Below are positions 17,077 to 26,635 of a stretch of DNA of 64,000 nt, piece after piece. Where the stretch lies: assembly GCA_001890945.1 (NCBI GenBank), contig MLAX01000002.1, positions 1,134,381 through 1,198,380 on the forward strand, written 5' to 3'. The translations under genes were made by a program, and so were the position numbers. The notes below the pieces were generated by a model. That model saw only the letters and a program-made list of their open reading frames with translations, searched no databases and had not been told where the DNA came from. Numbering within the stretch: the first letter of the stretch is position 1; each line of letters starts with the position of its first letter. Origin of the DNA: Alphaproteobacteria bacterium AO1-B (lineage in GTDB: Bacteria > Pseudomonadota > Alphaproteobacteria > Rhizobiales > Stappiaceae).

Positions 17077-17541
17077 ATGCCCAAAACCAGCAATGCGCCC
17101 CAAGAAACAGCAGTGCTGAAACTCAATGAGTTTCTTCCCTACCGGCTGAACCATCTGGCAGAGACCGTCAGCCGGTCGCTGTCCAAGATCTACGCGGATG
17201 ATTTCGGGATCGGGATCCCGGAATGGCGCGTGGTGGCAACACTTGGCGAACATGTAGCAATGACAGCGCGCGACATCGGCAAAGCGACGTCCATGCACAA
17301 AACGAAGGTGAGCCGCGCCGTCGCCGCTTTGGAGAAAAAAGGGCATCTCAGCCGCGGCGCGAACCCGGATGACCAGCGCGAACAACTCTTGCAACTCACC
17401 GATAATGGCCGTGCCATGTATGAGGACCTCGTGCCAAAAGCGTTGGGCTATTCCCTTCACTTGGAAGCGGCCTTGACCGAAGAGCAGCGCATCGCTCTGG
17501 ACGAGATCTTTCAACGTCTTCATGCCGCTGCGGAAAAATAA
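17077..17541 (+). CDS. MarR-family transcriptional regulator
   Basis: A 154-residue winged-helix dimer. The typical MarR pattern is clear: an N-terminal dimer helix (LPYRLNHLAETVSRSLSKIY), IPEWRVVATL, the recognition region MTARDIGKATSMHKTKVSRAV, and the wing DDQREQLLQLTDNG. MarR regulators usually respond to small phenolics or oxidants and often repress a neighbouring gene. The neighbours are the divergent MBL-fold gene and the DUF2865 gene 130 bases downstream; either could be a target. No operator stands out by eye. Confidence 0.88.
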   Translation: MPKTSNAPQETAVLKLNEFLPYRLNHLAETVSRSLSKIYADDFGIGIPEWRVVATLGEHVAMTARDIGKATSMHKTKVSRAVAALEKKGHLSRGANPDDQREQLLQLTDNGRAMYEDLVPKALGYSLHLEAALTEEQRIALDEIFQRLHAAAEK

Positions 17542-17670
17542 GCCTGCCGCCCTGCCCGCCATTAACCGAACATGAGAGCTTTCCTTGATATGGGTTGGCT
17601 TCGAGAGGATACTGATCCGGCTGTTTGAGCAGCAAGGCGCGGGGATGATATGCGCCGGTGGGGAAAAGTG

Positions 17671-19008
17671 ATGAAGCTTCGCAGTCATGCCGCGTTTTTG
17701 GCAATGTCATGCGCGCTGGCGTTCGCGCCGGTGCAACTGCTTATTGCTGTCCCGGCAGAGGCTGCAAGCTGTGCCAGCTTGACATCGGAACTGCGGCAAC
17801 TTCAGTCTCGCGGCAACCGTCCGTCCGCGGGTGCTCAAAAATGGCAAACCGCTAAAAGCCAGCAGCAAAAGGCGCTCAGCGCGGCAGAGCGGGACTTTAG
17901 CTATCTAGGTTGCAACAGCAACGCCAGTCCGCAGTGCCAGGCACTGTCTGGCAAAGTTCAGCGCATGCGTTCCAATTTAAGAGCCATCGATCGTCAATTG
18001 GCAAAGGCTGGTGGTGGAAACGCCAGCAATCAACAACGCATCCGGCAGCTACAGGCGGCCCTCAAGCGCCAAAACTGCGGCGCCCCGGCAAATACGCGCA
18101 ATGCGGCCGCCAATCCGAACTCTGGAGATGCGCCGCGTTCGCTGCTGGCCCGACTTTTCAACCCGCAGCAAACGCCGGCTCAAACCAAGCAACAAGAGAC
18201 TGCTCAAAGCACCAAGAAACGCACCAGTTCCAGCGGAAAGCGCAGAATCCCGTCCGGTGGAACCTTCCGGACCCTTTGTGTGCGCACGTGCGATGGGTAT
18301 TTTTTCCCGGTCAGTTTCGCGACCGGAAAACGGCAGTTTGCCAATGATGCGGCCCGCTGCAACGAGATTTGCCCGGCCTCTGAAACCGAGCTCTACGTCT
18401 ACAAGAACCCGGGCGGCGACCGGTCTGATATGATGTCACTTGCGGGTGACCTTTATTCCGAACAGCCGTTTGCTGATCGTTACAAAAGCGAGTTTGTCGA
18501 GGGATGTAGCTGCCGGCTGACGGGGAAGGCGAAGAGCCGCTCTGGCTGGACAGAAGTCAGCAATCCCGGCGCATCCGGACGGCGAATTGCGTTTTCGGAC
18601 ATCAGCAGTGGGCTGCAGCCAAGCTACACAGCTGAAAACATCCGCACTTCGCGGCCGGCAAATCTTGAATCGAACTCAACGCTTTCCCGGACACCGCTGA
18701 CCAAAGAGCAACTGCCAGCTTATGAAGACCCTGACACCCGCGCGAACCTGGAAAAAGGTTTTGATGTGACAGCGTCGATCGCGAAAGCCGCTGAACAGCT
18801 CAAACCGGCTGCCACTGAAGGCGACGGTTCGAATGGCAAACCTGGAGAGCTGCCATTGCTCGGAAACCGCAGATCTCTGGCGGACGAGAACCTTGAAACA
18901 GCCTCGATCCCGCCGGTCTTCAAGTCGGACGACCCGGGGTTCCGTCCGGCCCCGGATCGTGATGTCCCTGTCAGGGTAGTCGGTCCAGAATACTTTTACG
19001 CCCAATAA
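17671..19008 (+). CDS. DUF2865 exported protein
   Basis: A 445-residue protein with a signal peptide ending at VPAEAAS (about residue 30). A Gln/Arg-rich helical segment (residues 30-135) is followed by the DUF2865 core at about 200-285, with [27 protein letters not shown] and VEGCSCR carrying six conserved cysteines. The remaining 160 residues are poorly conserved. DUF2865 proteins are typical of Hyphomicrobiales and have no known function; the Cys-rich core suggests disulfides in the periplasm. The ATG at 17671 is preceded by GGGGAAAAG. The 3' end overlaps the 3' end of the convergent gltX gene by 38 bases. Confidence 0.85.
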   Translation: MKLRSHAAFLAMSCALAFAPVQLLIAVPAEAASCASLTSELRQLQSRGNRPSAGAQKWQTAKSQQQKALSAAERDFSYLGCNSNASPQCQALSGKVQRMRSNLRAIDRQLAKAGGGNASNQQRIRQLQAALKRQNCGAPANTRNAAANPNSGDAPRSLLARLFNPQQTPAQTKQQETAQSTKKRTSSSGKRRIPSGGTFRTLCVRTCDGYFFPVSFATGKRQFANDAARCNEICPASETELYVYKNPGGDRSDMMSLAGDLYSEQPFADRYKSEFVEGCSCRLTGKAKSRSGWTEVSNPGASGRRIAFSDISSGLQPSYTAENIRTSRPANLESNSTLSRTPLTKEQLPAYEDPDTRANLEKGFDVTASIAKAAEQLKPAATEGDGSNGKPGELPLLGNRRSLADENLETASIPPVFKSDDPGFRPAPDRDVPVRVVGPEYFYAQ

Positions 19009-20332
19009 GCGGCAGCATTTCCTTCATGTCAGGACCGTGATCGAGACCCGTGAGCACACGGCGAAGCGGCATGAACAGCCCCCGACCCTTGCGGCCGGTT
19101 TCCGCCTTCAGCGCTGATGTCCATGCCCCCCAGGTCTCCAGGGTCATTTCACCATCCGGAAGAAGCTCTTTTGCCTTGGCGATGAACTCCCGGTCTTCGC
19201 CTTCAATTCGGCTTTCAACCGGGCCGCCGACAATCTGCCAATAACCTTTGGCATCATTGACGGTTTCACAGTTGCCGCGGATGGCGGTCCAGAAGGCCTC
19301 GCCGCCGCCAACACCCATCTCATCGAGCCGATCCTTGGCATCTGCATACGGCATTTCATGCACAAGCCGCGCATTCAGGCCTTTGAGATCTTCCGGATCG
19401 AATTTGGCGGAGGACCGTGACACGCTGGTCAGATCGAATTTCTCCTCCAGGGCGTCCATGCTTGGAACAGCTTCAACGGCCTGGCTGGTGCCGGTCAGGA
19501 CAGCAAGCGAACAGACCGCCATCGCCTCAACACCGGATTCCCGCAACGAGCCGATCGACAAGGCCCCCTTGCGCTTTGACAGCCCTTCGCCATCCCGCGT
19601 GGTCAGCAGATTATGGTGACCAAAGACAGGCGCCGTGGCACCCAGCGCTTCGAAGATCGCGATCTGGACACCGGTGTTCGACACATGATCCTCACCGCGG
19701 ATGATATGGGACACACCCATATCGATGTCGTCGACAATCGACGGCAATGTGTAGAGAAACGTGCCGTCCGCGCGGATCAGGACCGGATCGGACATTGAGG
19801 CCAAGTCTACCGTTTGGTCACCACGGCAAAGATCGTTCCAGGTCACTTCGGTGCGTTTGGTCTGGAAGGGATCGCCATCATGGTTCGGCAGAACAAACCG
19901 CCAATGCGGCTTGCGGCCTTCCGCTTCAAACGCAGCCCGCTCTTCCACTGTCTGCTTCAGTCCGGCGCGGTCATAGACCGGAGGGCGGCCAAGCGCGCGC
20001 TGACGGGAGCGACGACGTTCCAGCTCGTCCGGTGTTTCGTAGCACGGGTACAAAAGGCCTGCGGTTTTCAACTTTTCCGCAGCCGCCTCATAGGCAGCCA
20101 CCCGGTCAGATTGCCGCTCGATTACATCGGGCGAAATCCCGAGCCAGCGGAGATCGGATTCGATCGATTCCGCATACTCCTTCTTGGAGCGTTCAAGATC
20201 GGTGTCGTCGAAACGCAGGATGAAGCGCCCGCCCATCTTCTTGGCATAAAGCCAGTTATAGAGGGCCGGACGGCTATTGCCGATGTGAATGTGGCCGGTC
20301 GGAGACGGCGCGAAGCGTACAGTAACAGTCAT
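18971..20332 (-). CDS. gltX: glutamyl-tRNA synthetase
   Basis: Class I synthetase of 453 aa charging tRNA-Glu. Its HIGH motif is [11 protein letters not shown], the KMSKS counterpart is LSKRKGALS, and [12 protein letters not shown] is the typical GluRS segment. Alphaproteobacteria commonly carry two GltX proteins, one of which can also charge tRNA-Gln in the transamidation route; which type this is cannot be decided by eye. At 453 aa it is slightly shorter than the usual 470-490. It is the last gene of a probable nadE-MFS-gltX group, 83 bases after the MFS gene. Confidence 0.93.
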   Translation of the reverse strand: MTVTVRFAPSPTGHIHIGNSRPALYNWLYAKKMGGRFILRFDDTDLERSKKEYAESIESDLRWLGISPDVIERQSDRVAAYEAAAEKLKTAGLLYPCYETPDELERRRSRQRALGRPPVYDRAGLKQTVEERAAFEAEGRKPHWRFVLPNHDGDPFQTKRTEVTWNDLCRGDQTVDLASMSDPVLIRADGTFLYTLPSIVDDIDMGVSHIIRGEDHVSNTGVQIAIFEALGATAPVFGHHNLLTTRDGEGLSKRKGALSIGSLRESGVEAMAVCSLAVLTGTSQAVEAVPSMDALEEKFDLTSVSRSSAKFDPEDLKGLNARLVHEMPYADAKDRLDEMGVGGGEAFWTAIRGNCETVNDAKGYWQIVGGPVESRIEGEDREFIAKAKELLPDGEMTLETWGAWTSALKAETGRKGRGLFMPLRRVLTGLDHGPDMKEMLPLIGRKSILDRLP

Positions 20333-20415
20333 GCGCCTCAGGTACCCGCCTCCCTTGAGCTCTGCAAGTGCAAATGGTGATTTTACCCCGTTTGGCCGGG
20401 CCAGATTTCAGCTTT

Positions 20416-21639
20416 TCAAGCCAGCGGACCGTTTTGTCGGTCACGAAGCTTGCGCGACGCTATTGCAAGTCCACCTGTCATGAGCGCGCAGTACCCGCTC
20501 ATCACCAGAAGCTGACGATCAAAGTCGACACCGGCATCGATAAGAACGCCGACCAAGCCCGGGCCAGCGGCCGACGAGAACACCATCAAAGCAAATGCGA
20601 CAGAGCGGATCGCGCCGATATGACGGCTGCCATAAAGCTCCGGCCAGAGGGCACCGGACATTGCGGCGGTAAATCCGCTGCTGATGCCGAGAAGCCCCAT
20701 GAACAAAAAGGCTGTTGGTGCGGCCGGGAGCAACGCAAGCACAAGACACCCGGAGAAGAGCGGCAGTAGCACGGCCGGAAGCAGTGCCCGCGCGGAATAC
20801 CGATCGATCAGGGGCCCAAGCACCAGCGCCGTGGCAATTGCAGTGCCGGCCATGACCGGAAAGGCGGAGGCGAAGAGCTCAAGCGGCCAGCCTCGCAACT
20901 CAGTCAGATACACCTGATTGAACAAGATGGCGGTTCCGATGAACGGCGGTGCCAGCACGCCGGCTGTCAAAAGCCAGAAAATCGGGTCGCGCAGCGCCTC
21001 GCCGCGCGTCCATTGACGCCCTTCGATTACCCCCGAGCCCTGCTCGTCTGATTGCGGGATGCGATCTTTGGCAAATAACAAGGCGAGCATAGGCAGCGCC
21101 CCCAGCACCATGATGCCGGCGGCGAGCGCCCAGCTGGTCCTCCATCCTACTACCGCAGAAATCAAAACAAAACTGGCCGGAAACAAGCTCTCGGCAACGG
21201 GAAATCCCATCTGCGCGACAGACACCGCTCGGCCGCGCTGCGCTGAATACCAGCGGCCCATGGCCGTCATGGAGACGTGGGTCATCATGCCCTGCCCGGA
21301 CAGCCGCAGTCCGAACAGCACCACAAACAACATGAAGACAGAATTCACCAGAGCCATCGACAGACAGAAAAGGCCAAGTGTGACGCATGTTGCGAGCCCG
21401 ACAAGGCGAACGGGGAAAACATCGACGCTGCGCCCGATCCAGGGCAAAGACACCGCGCTGGCGAGCGTCGCGGCCATGTAAAGAAGACCGAAATCACCGT
21501 GACTGAGTTGAAACTCTTCGCGCAGGTGCCCCGAAGACAGCGCAATGTAAAAAGTCTGCCCGAACCCGGAAAAAGCGGTCAGCAGAAATCCGCCGGCGAG
21601 CCAGCGGGCATTAGTTTGCAGAAACGTCAGATAGGTCAT
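20416..21639 (-). CDS. MFS transporter
   Basis: A 407-residue inner-membrane protein with about twelve hydrophobic segments. The MFS loop motif is recognisable as LPWIGRSVDVFPVRL between segments 2 and 3. An N-terminal FSGFGQTFYIALSSGHLREEF segment resembles the monocarboxylate/oxalate-type MFS group, but the substrate cannot be assigned. The start lies 24 bases after the nadE stop, suggesting co-transcription without an obvious metabolic link. Confidence 0.82.
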   Translation of the reverse strand: MTYLTFLQTNARWLAGGFLLTAFSGFGQTFYIALSSGHLREEFQLSHGDFGLLYMAATLASAVSLPWIGRSVDVFPVRLVGLATCVTLGLFCLSMALVNSVFMLFVVLFGLRLSGQGMMTHVSMTAMGRWYSAQRGRAVSVAQMGFPVAESLFPASFVLISAVVGWRTSWALAAGIMVLGALPMLALLFAKDRIPQSDEQGSGVIEGRQWTRGEALRDPIFWLLTAGVLAPPFIGTAILFNQVYLTELRGWPLELFASAFPVMAGTAIATALVLGPLIDRYSARALLPAVLLPLFSGCLVLALLPAAPTAFLFMGLLGISSGFTAAMSGALWPELYGSRHIGAIRSVAFALMVFSSAAGPGLVGVLIDAGVDFDRQLLVMSGYCALMTGGLAIASRKLRDRQNGPLA

Positions 21640-21663
21640 GCGTCTCCGCCGGATTGAAAAGCT

Positions 21664-23331
21664 CTAAGACCGGTCGCGGAAGCGGTTGGTGATCGGGTAG
21701 CGGCGGTCGCGGCCGAAATTGCGCTCCGTGATCTTGACGCCGGGAGGAGCTTGTCTGCGTTTGTATTCAGCGATGTAGAGCAAATGCTCAATGCGATGAA
21801 TCAGGTCACGGGAATGGCCGCGCTTTTCGATTTCACCGACCGACATCTCCTTCTCGACCAGACATTCCAGAATGTCATCGAGCACGTCATAGGGCGGCAA
21901 GGAATCCTGGTCCGTCTGGTTTTCCCGGAGTTCCGCCGTCGGGACCTTGGTGATGATGTTGGATGGGATTACCTCACCCTCCGGCCCGAGCAGACCAGCC
22001 GGTTTGTTGGCGTTACGCCAGGCTGCCAGATGATAGACTTGGGTCTTGTAAAGATCCTTGATCGGATTGTAGCCGCCGTTCATGTCGCCATAGAGCGTTG
22101 CGTAGCCAACCGACATTTCCGACTTGTTGCCCGTGGTCATGACCATGTGGCCAAACTTGTTGGAGACGGCCATCAGGATGACGCCGCGTGTCCGGGACTG
22201 AAGGTTCTCTTCCGTCACACCCGCTTCCGTGCCAGCGAACAACCTGTCCAGTGCCTTGGTAAATCCTTCGACCGGCTCTGCAATCGGTACCGTGTCATAC
22301 CTGAGGCCCAGCGCCTTGGCGCAGTCTGCGGCATCCTTGATGCTTTCTTCCGAGGTGTAACGAAAGGGAAGCATGATGCTGTGCACCTTATCTGCCCCCA
22401 GCGCATCAACGGCCATTGCCGCGCAAATGGCAGAGTCGATGCCGCCCGAAAGGCCAAGCACGACACCCGGGAAGCTATTTTTGGTGACATAATCACCAAG
22501 CCCGAGCACACAGGCCCGCCAGTTGGCTTCATCAAGATCGGGAAGCTTTGCCACCGGACCGCTGGTACAAACCCAAGTTTCGCCGTCCCTTTTCCAGTCG
22601 CTGATGCCGAGCGCTGTCTCAAACTGCGGCATCTGGAACGCAAGGCTCCGATCCGCCTGAAGGGCAAAGGATCCACCGTCAAAGACCAGCTCGTCCTGGC
22701 CGCCCAACTGATTGCAATAGACGAGCGGCAGATCTGTCTGAACCACACGGGCCACGACCACTTGCAGGCGCTCTTCGGCCCGGTTCTCCCAATAAGGGGA
22801 TCCGTTCGGAACCAGAAGGATTTCCGCACCGGTTTCCTCAAGGCACTCGCAGACCTCGTCGTTCCAAATGTCTTCGCAGATCGGCAACCCGATGCGCACA
22901 CCGCGGAAGTCAACGGGCCCAGGAAGCGGCCCGGCCTTGAACACGCGCTTTTCGTCAAAAACTCCGTAGTTTGGCAGATCACTCTTGTAACGCACCGCCT
23001 TCACTTCGCCCTGATCGATGAGAAGGACAGCGTTGTGGAGGTCGCCGGCATCGGAGTACCACGGCGTTCCCAGAATCACCGCGGGTCCACCATCGGCGGT
23101 CTCTTCGGCAAGTGTGCGCGCGGTTTCCATGCACTCCCGGACAAAGGCCGGTTTCAGAACAAGATCTTCCGGCGGATAGCCGGCCAGCATCAGCTCTGAG
23201 GTCAAGACCAGATCCGCCTGCTGCGCTTTTGCGTCGGCACGCGCCTGACGAACAAGCTCCGCGTTCCCGGCGACATCACCTACGGTCGGATTGAGCTGAG
23301 CAACGGCAAGGCGGAAAGAGTTGATGGTCAT
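21664..23331 (-). CDS. nadE: glutamine-dependent NAD+ synthetase
   Basis: The 555-residue enzyme makes NAD+ from deamido-NAD+, ATP and glutamine. The N-terminal nitrilase-like glutaminase (about 1-260) shows LTSELMLAGYPPEDL with the catalytic Glu and LPICEDIWND with the catalytic Cys. The C-terminal synthetase (about 280-555) has the PP-loop LGLSGGIDSA and the TGNKSEMSVGYATLYGD signature. The ATG at 23331 is preferred because the conserved FRLAVAQLNPTVGD strand begins five residues later; a longer frame adds 20 unrelated residues. It probably heads the nadE-MFS-gltX unit. Confidence 0.94.
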   Translation of the reverse strand: MTINSFRLAVAQLNPTVGDVAGNAELVRQARADAKAQQADLVLTSELMLAGYPPEDLVLKPAFVRECMETARTLAEETADGGPAVILGTPWYSDAGDLHNAVLLIDQGEVKAVRYKSDLPNYGVFDEKRVFKAGPLPGPVDFRGVRIGLPICEDIWNDEVCECLEETGAEILLVPNGSPYWENRAEERLQVVVARVVQTDLPLVYCNQLGGQDELVFDGGSFALQADRSLAFQMPQFETALGISDWKRDGETWVCTSGPVAKLPDLDEANWRACVLGLGDYVTKNSFPGVVLGLSGGIDSAICAAMAVDALGADKVHSIMLPFRYTSEESIKDAADCAKALGLRYDTVPIAEPVEGFTKALDRLFAGTEAGVTEENLQSRTRGVILMAVSNKFGHMVMTTGNKSEMSVGYATLYGDMNGGYNPIKDLYKTQVYHLAAWRNANKPAGLLGPEGEVIPSNIITKVPTAELRENQTDQDSLPPYDVLDDILECLVEKEMSVGEIEKRGHSRDLIHRIEHLLYIAEYKRRQAPPGVKITERNFGRDRRYPITNRFRDRS

Positions 23332-23450
23332 GAATCTCGTGCCGGACAAAGAAGAGATCCGAGATGTACCGTCAAGAACAATGGGTTGCAATCATGCAAA
23401 TGCTGAAACTAGCCCCTGATCGGCCGCAACCAACAGCGAGGTGTGTCAGC

Positions 23451-23984
23451 TCAAAGAAGTGCGAGAGACTGGTCTTCGGCTTCAGCAGGCTGATCCGGCG
23501 CCATGGAGGACAAGTCCAGCACACTGCCGCCTGTGTGGCCAGGCATCCCCGGCATGGAAATTCCCGTGCTGCGTCCCTGCAGTTCCTGACGTTGTAGAAT
23601 TTCCCCGATATGCCTGTAAAGAACTGCGGGCGCCACAGGTTTGGCGACAAGGCCATGAATACCGATATTGAGAGCTTCCAGGATGATCGGACGGCGCGCG
23701 TGGGCTGTGATCACAAGGACTGGCGTTGTCTTGATGATCGGGTCCGTATCCTTGCGCAGTATTCTGAGGAAGTCGGCGCCGCCAAACGGGCTCATGTTCC
23801 AGTCGCACAAGACAATATCGGGTTTGCGGTCGACGACCAACTCAAGGGCTTCAGCCCCTTCGGTGGCCTCACAGATCGTGCGAACACCAAACCCTCCGAC
23901 AACGGAGCGCAAGATCGTGCGCATGTGTGGATTGTCCTCCACCACCAGGCACGAAATCTTAGAAAGATCCCACGGTTCGCGCAC
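23451..23984 (-). CDS. single-domain response regulator
   Basis: The receiver domain occupies residues about 8-130 of 177. Acidic pocket VVEDN, phospho-acceptor LCDWNMSPFGG, the conserved Thr/Ser position VLVITA and Lys in VAKPV are all present, so it is likely phosphorylated. The last 40 residues (SMPGMPGHTGGSVLD onward) are low-complexity and form no output domain. Such CheY/DivK-like proteins signal by protein contact. No histidine kinase is adjacent, so its partner is unknown. Confidence 0.87.
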   Translation of the reverse strand: MREPWDLSKISCLVVEDNPHMRTILRSVVGGFGVRTICEATEGAEALELVVDRKPDIVLCDWNMSPFGGADFLRILRKDTDPIIKTTPVLVITAHARRPIILEALNIGIHGLVAKPVAPAVLYRHIGEILQRQELQGRSTGISMPGMPGHTGGSVLDLSSMAPDQPAEAEDQSLALL

Positions 23985-24119
23985 GCTTCAAATTCCCCTA
24001 CCCAGAGCGTCCGGTTGACGAGCACCGCCCCCTCTGCGGTGCAAATATCCCACGTCGCACATATGCATCTGGAGCCTTAACCGCCTGTTACCGCGGCGGC
24101 AGAATTGACAAAAATCGAT

Positions 24120-24153
24120 ACAAAAAAATGAGGGGCAGCCACAGCTGCCCCTC
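24120..24153 (-). terminator. intrinsic terminator of the DAHP synthase gene
   Basis: A perfect 10-bp stem (GAGGGGCAGC at 24130-24139 with GCTGCCCCTC at 24144-24153), loop CACA, is followed on the minus strand by ATTTTTTTG. It starts 30 bases past the stop codon. Confidence 0.92.
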
Positions 24154-24183
24154 AAAATTATCAAACAACGGAAAAGTGCGGTC

Positions 24184-25566
24184 TTAAGCGCTCGCAGCCA
24201 GGGGTTCTTTCTGCTTGCCGTCTTTCTCTTTCTTGAGGTTTTCAGCAATCAGGAAAGCCAGCTCAAGAGCCTGGTCCGCATTGAGACGCGGATCGCAATG
24301 GGTGTGGTAACGATCACCGAGTTGCTCTTCGGTCAGGGCCCGGGCACCGCCGGTGCATTCGGTTACGTTCCGGCCGGTCATTTCAACGTGCACGCCACCC
24401 GCATGAGTGCCTTCTGCACGGTGAACAGCGAAGAAGGCTTCGACTTCCTTCAAGATCCGGTCGAATGGGCGGGTTTTATAGCCACCGGCAGAAATCGTAT
24501 TGCCATGCATCGGGTCACATGACCAAACCACCGACTTGCCTTCCCGCTCAACAGCACGCACGAGCTGCGGCAGGTGATCAAAAACCTTGTCGGAGCCGAA
24601 ACGGGCGATCAAGGTGAGACGGCCTGGCTCATTGTCCGGGTTCAAAGCGTCGATCAGCTCCAGAAGGCCATCCGGCGTCAGGGACGGACCACACTTCAGG
24701 CCAATCGGGTTTTTGATGCCGCGGAAGAACTCGACGTGCGCATGGTCTGGTTGGCGGGTCCGGTCGCCGATCCACAGCATGTGGCCAGACGTTGCGTACC
24801 AGTCACCGGACGTGGAATCTACGCGGGTCAGCGCTTCTTCATAACCCAGCAAAAGTGCTTCATGGCTGGTGAAGAAATCTGTTCCGCGTAGTTGCGGAAC
24901 GCTGTCACTGTTGATGCCGCATGCGCGCATGAAGGCAAGCGACTCGCTAATGCGGTCTGCCAATTCCTTGTAACGGTGGCCTTGCGGGCTGTCGGTGATG
25001 AAACCGAGCATCCACTGGTGCACTTGGTCCAGGTTGGCAAACCCACCTTGGGAGAAGGCACGCAGCAAGTTCAGCGTTGCCGCCGATTGACGGTACGCCA
25101 TCGACATACGGGTCGGGTCCGGAATACGGCTGTCCGAGGTGAAGTTGATGTCGTTAATGATGTCACCGCGGTAGCTCGGCAACTCAACATCACCCTTCTT
25201 CTCGATATTGGAAGAGCGCGGCTTGGCGAACTGACCGGCGATCCTGCCAACCTTCACCACCGGCTGGCTCGCTGCATAGGTCAGCACAACCGCCATCTGC
25301 AGAAACACACGGAAGAAGTCACGAATGTGGTCCGGATGGTGTTCGGCAAAGCTTTCGGCGCAGTCACCGCCTTGCAGCAGAAACCCCTTGCCGTTGGCAA
25401 CATCCGCCAGCTGGCTCTTCAGAGCGCGCGCTTCACCGGCAAACACCAGCGGCGGATAGGTCGACAGGCGCTGCTCAACATCTGTCAAAGCTGCCTGATC
25501 AGGATATTCCGGGACCTGCAGGATCGGTTTTGATCTCCAGCTGTCCGGGCTCCACTTGTCCGCCAT
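24184..25566 (-). CDS. aroG: class II 3-deoxy-7-phosphoheptulonate synthase
   Basis: The first enzyme of the shikimate pathway, joining phosphoenolpyruvate and erythrose 4-phosphate. At 460 aa it is the plant-like class II (TIGR01358) rather than the shorter E. coli type. Recognisable segments are [11 protein letters not shown] near residue 60, [38 protein letters not shown] and GGVHVEMTG, which carry substrate- and metal-binding residues. It stands alone, with its own strong terminator and a 275-base upstream region shared with the divergent VIT-family gene. The symbol is used by convention; class II enzymes are also called aroF or aroH. Confidence 0.93.
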   Translation of the reverse strand: MADKWSPDSWRSKPILQVPEYPDQAALTDVEQRLSTYPPLVFAGEARALKSQLADVANGKGFLLQGGDCAESFAEHHPDHIRDFFRVFLQMAVVLTYAASQPVVKVGRIAGQFAKPRSSNIEKKGDVELPSYRGDIINDINFTSDSRIPDPTRMSMAYRQSAATLNLLRAFSQGGFANLDQVHQWMLGFITDSPQGHRYKELADRISESLAFMRACGINSDSVPQLRGTDFFTSHEALLLGYEEALTRVDSTSGDWYATSGHMLWIGDRTRQPDHAHVEFFRGIKNPIGLKCGPSLTPDGLLELIDALNPDNEPGRLTLIARFGSDKVFDHLPQLVRAVEREGKSVVWSCDPMHGNTISAGGYKTRPFDRILKEVEAFFAVHRAEGTHAGGVHVEMTGRNVTECTGGARALTEEQLGDRYHTHCDPRLNADQALELAFLIAENLKKEKDGKQKEPLAASA

Positions 25567-25841
25567 AGTACCAACTCCTCATCGGGACGGTCTGTTCAAT
25601 TCGAACTCCAGACACACGTCCCGCGATATTTTTGTTCGTTTACGCCCACTCAAACAGAGCAAACGTGCGGCCTTATACACGGCGTTCAGCCTGATTGCCA
25701 CCCACGCTTCACCGCAAAAATGCCCCTTACGGAACGCTGGCCAAATAGTGTTGCCCAAAGCCCACGGGCGATTGCGGCGGATCAAGGTTTTGACGATCAG
25801 ATCACCCTAAACTTGGCCGACGCTAGCCAGGGAAACCAGCA

Positions 25842-26576
25842 ATGCCGAACCGACCACTCGAACACAGCCACCAGCCTCATGATATCGCCGACAGATTGGC
25901 GCGGGGACCGGATACGAGCTATTTGCGCGACTGGGTCTATGGCGGCATCGACGGCGCTGTGACCACCTTTGCCATTGTTGCCGGTTCTGTCGGAGCCAAC
26001 TTATCAACACGGATCATCTTGATCCTTGGTGTTGCCAATCTCTTGGCCGACGGCTTTTCAATGGCCGCCGCCAATTATAGCGGGTCCAAGTCCGAGAATG
26101 AAGACTTTCAAAGGCTTCGTGCGATCGAGGAAAAACACATCCGGGTTGAACCGGATGGAGAGCGCGAGGAAATTAGACAGATCTTCAAGGCCAAGGGGTA
26201 CGAGGGCGATGATCTGGAAGACATCGTGCGCCTGGTAACGTCCAACCGGACCACTTGGATCGAAACCATGATGCTGGCCGAGTATGGCGTTTCGGATGGA
26301 GGTCGCGCGCCCTTGAAGGCGGCGCTCTATACCTTCGCCGCCTTCGTCCTGTTCGGTGCACTGCCGCTCCTGCCCTTTCTTGCTGACATTGAGGCAAGCG
26401 CCGCGCTTGCGTCCGGTCTCACCGCATGCGCTTTCTTCGCGATCGGGTCTTTGAGAGCCCGCTGGTCGCAGCGGCACTGGGTTGGCTGCGGGCTGGAAAC
26501 AACGGCCATCGGCATGGTGGCCGCGGCCATCGCTTTTCTTGCCGGCCATGGCCTGCAGCAAGTGTTCGGCGGGTGA
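25842..26576 (+). CDS. VIT1/CCC1-family iron/manganese transporter
   Basis: A 244-residue membrane protein. After a soluble N-terminus with several His residues (LEHSHQPHDI), YLRDWVYGGIDGAVTTFAIVAG is the hallmark first transmembrane segment of the vacuolar iron transporter family. VANLLADGFSMAAANYSGSKSE forms the second membrane segment and the start of a charged cytosolic metal-binding loop (about 85-150). Three further helices follow. Family members move ferrous iron or manganese out of the cytosol. No Fur/Mur box was recognised upstream. Confidence 0.88.
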   Translation: MPNRPLEHSHQPHDIADRLARGPDTSYLRDWVYGGIDGAVTTFAIVAGSVGANLSTRIILILGVANLLADGFSMAAANYSGSKSENEDFQRLRAIEEKHIRVEPDGEREEIRQIFKAKGYEGDDLEDIVRLVTSNRTTWIETMMLAEYGVSDGGRAPLKAALYTFAAFVLFGALPLLPFLADIEASAALASGLTACAFFAIGSLRARWSQRHWVGCGLETTAIGMVAAAIAFLAGHGLQQVFGG

Positions 26577-26635
26577 GGCACGCAGGAACGCCCGCCTCAA
26601 TCAATCGATCCAATCGACCTTGAGTGCTGCTCAAC

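Noticed and set aside
18820..18845. GGTTCGAAT-like segment reminiscent of a tRNA T-arm
   Set aside because: It lies inside the DUF2865 coding sequence and no cloverleaf can be drawn around it.
21751..23199. 482-codon open frame on the plus strand
   Set aside because: It is antisense to nadE, whose full set of catalytic motifs is on the other strand; the plus-strand translation shows no family features. High-GC coding DNA often leaves such frames open.
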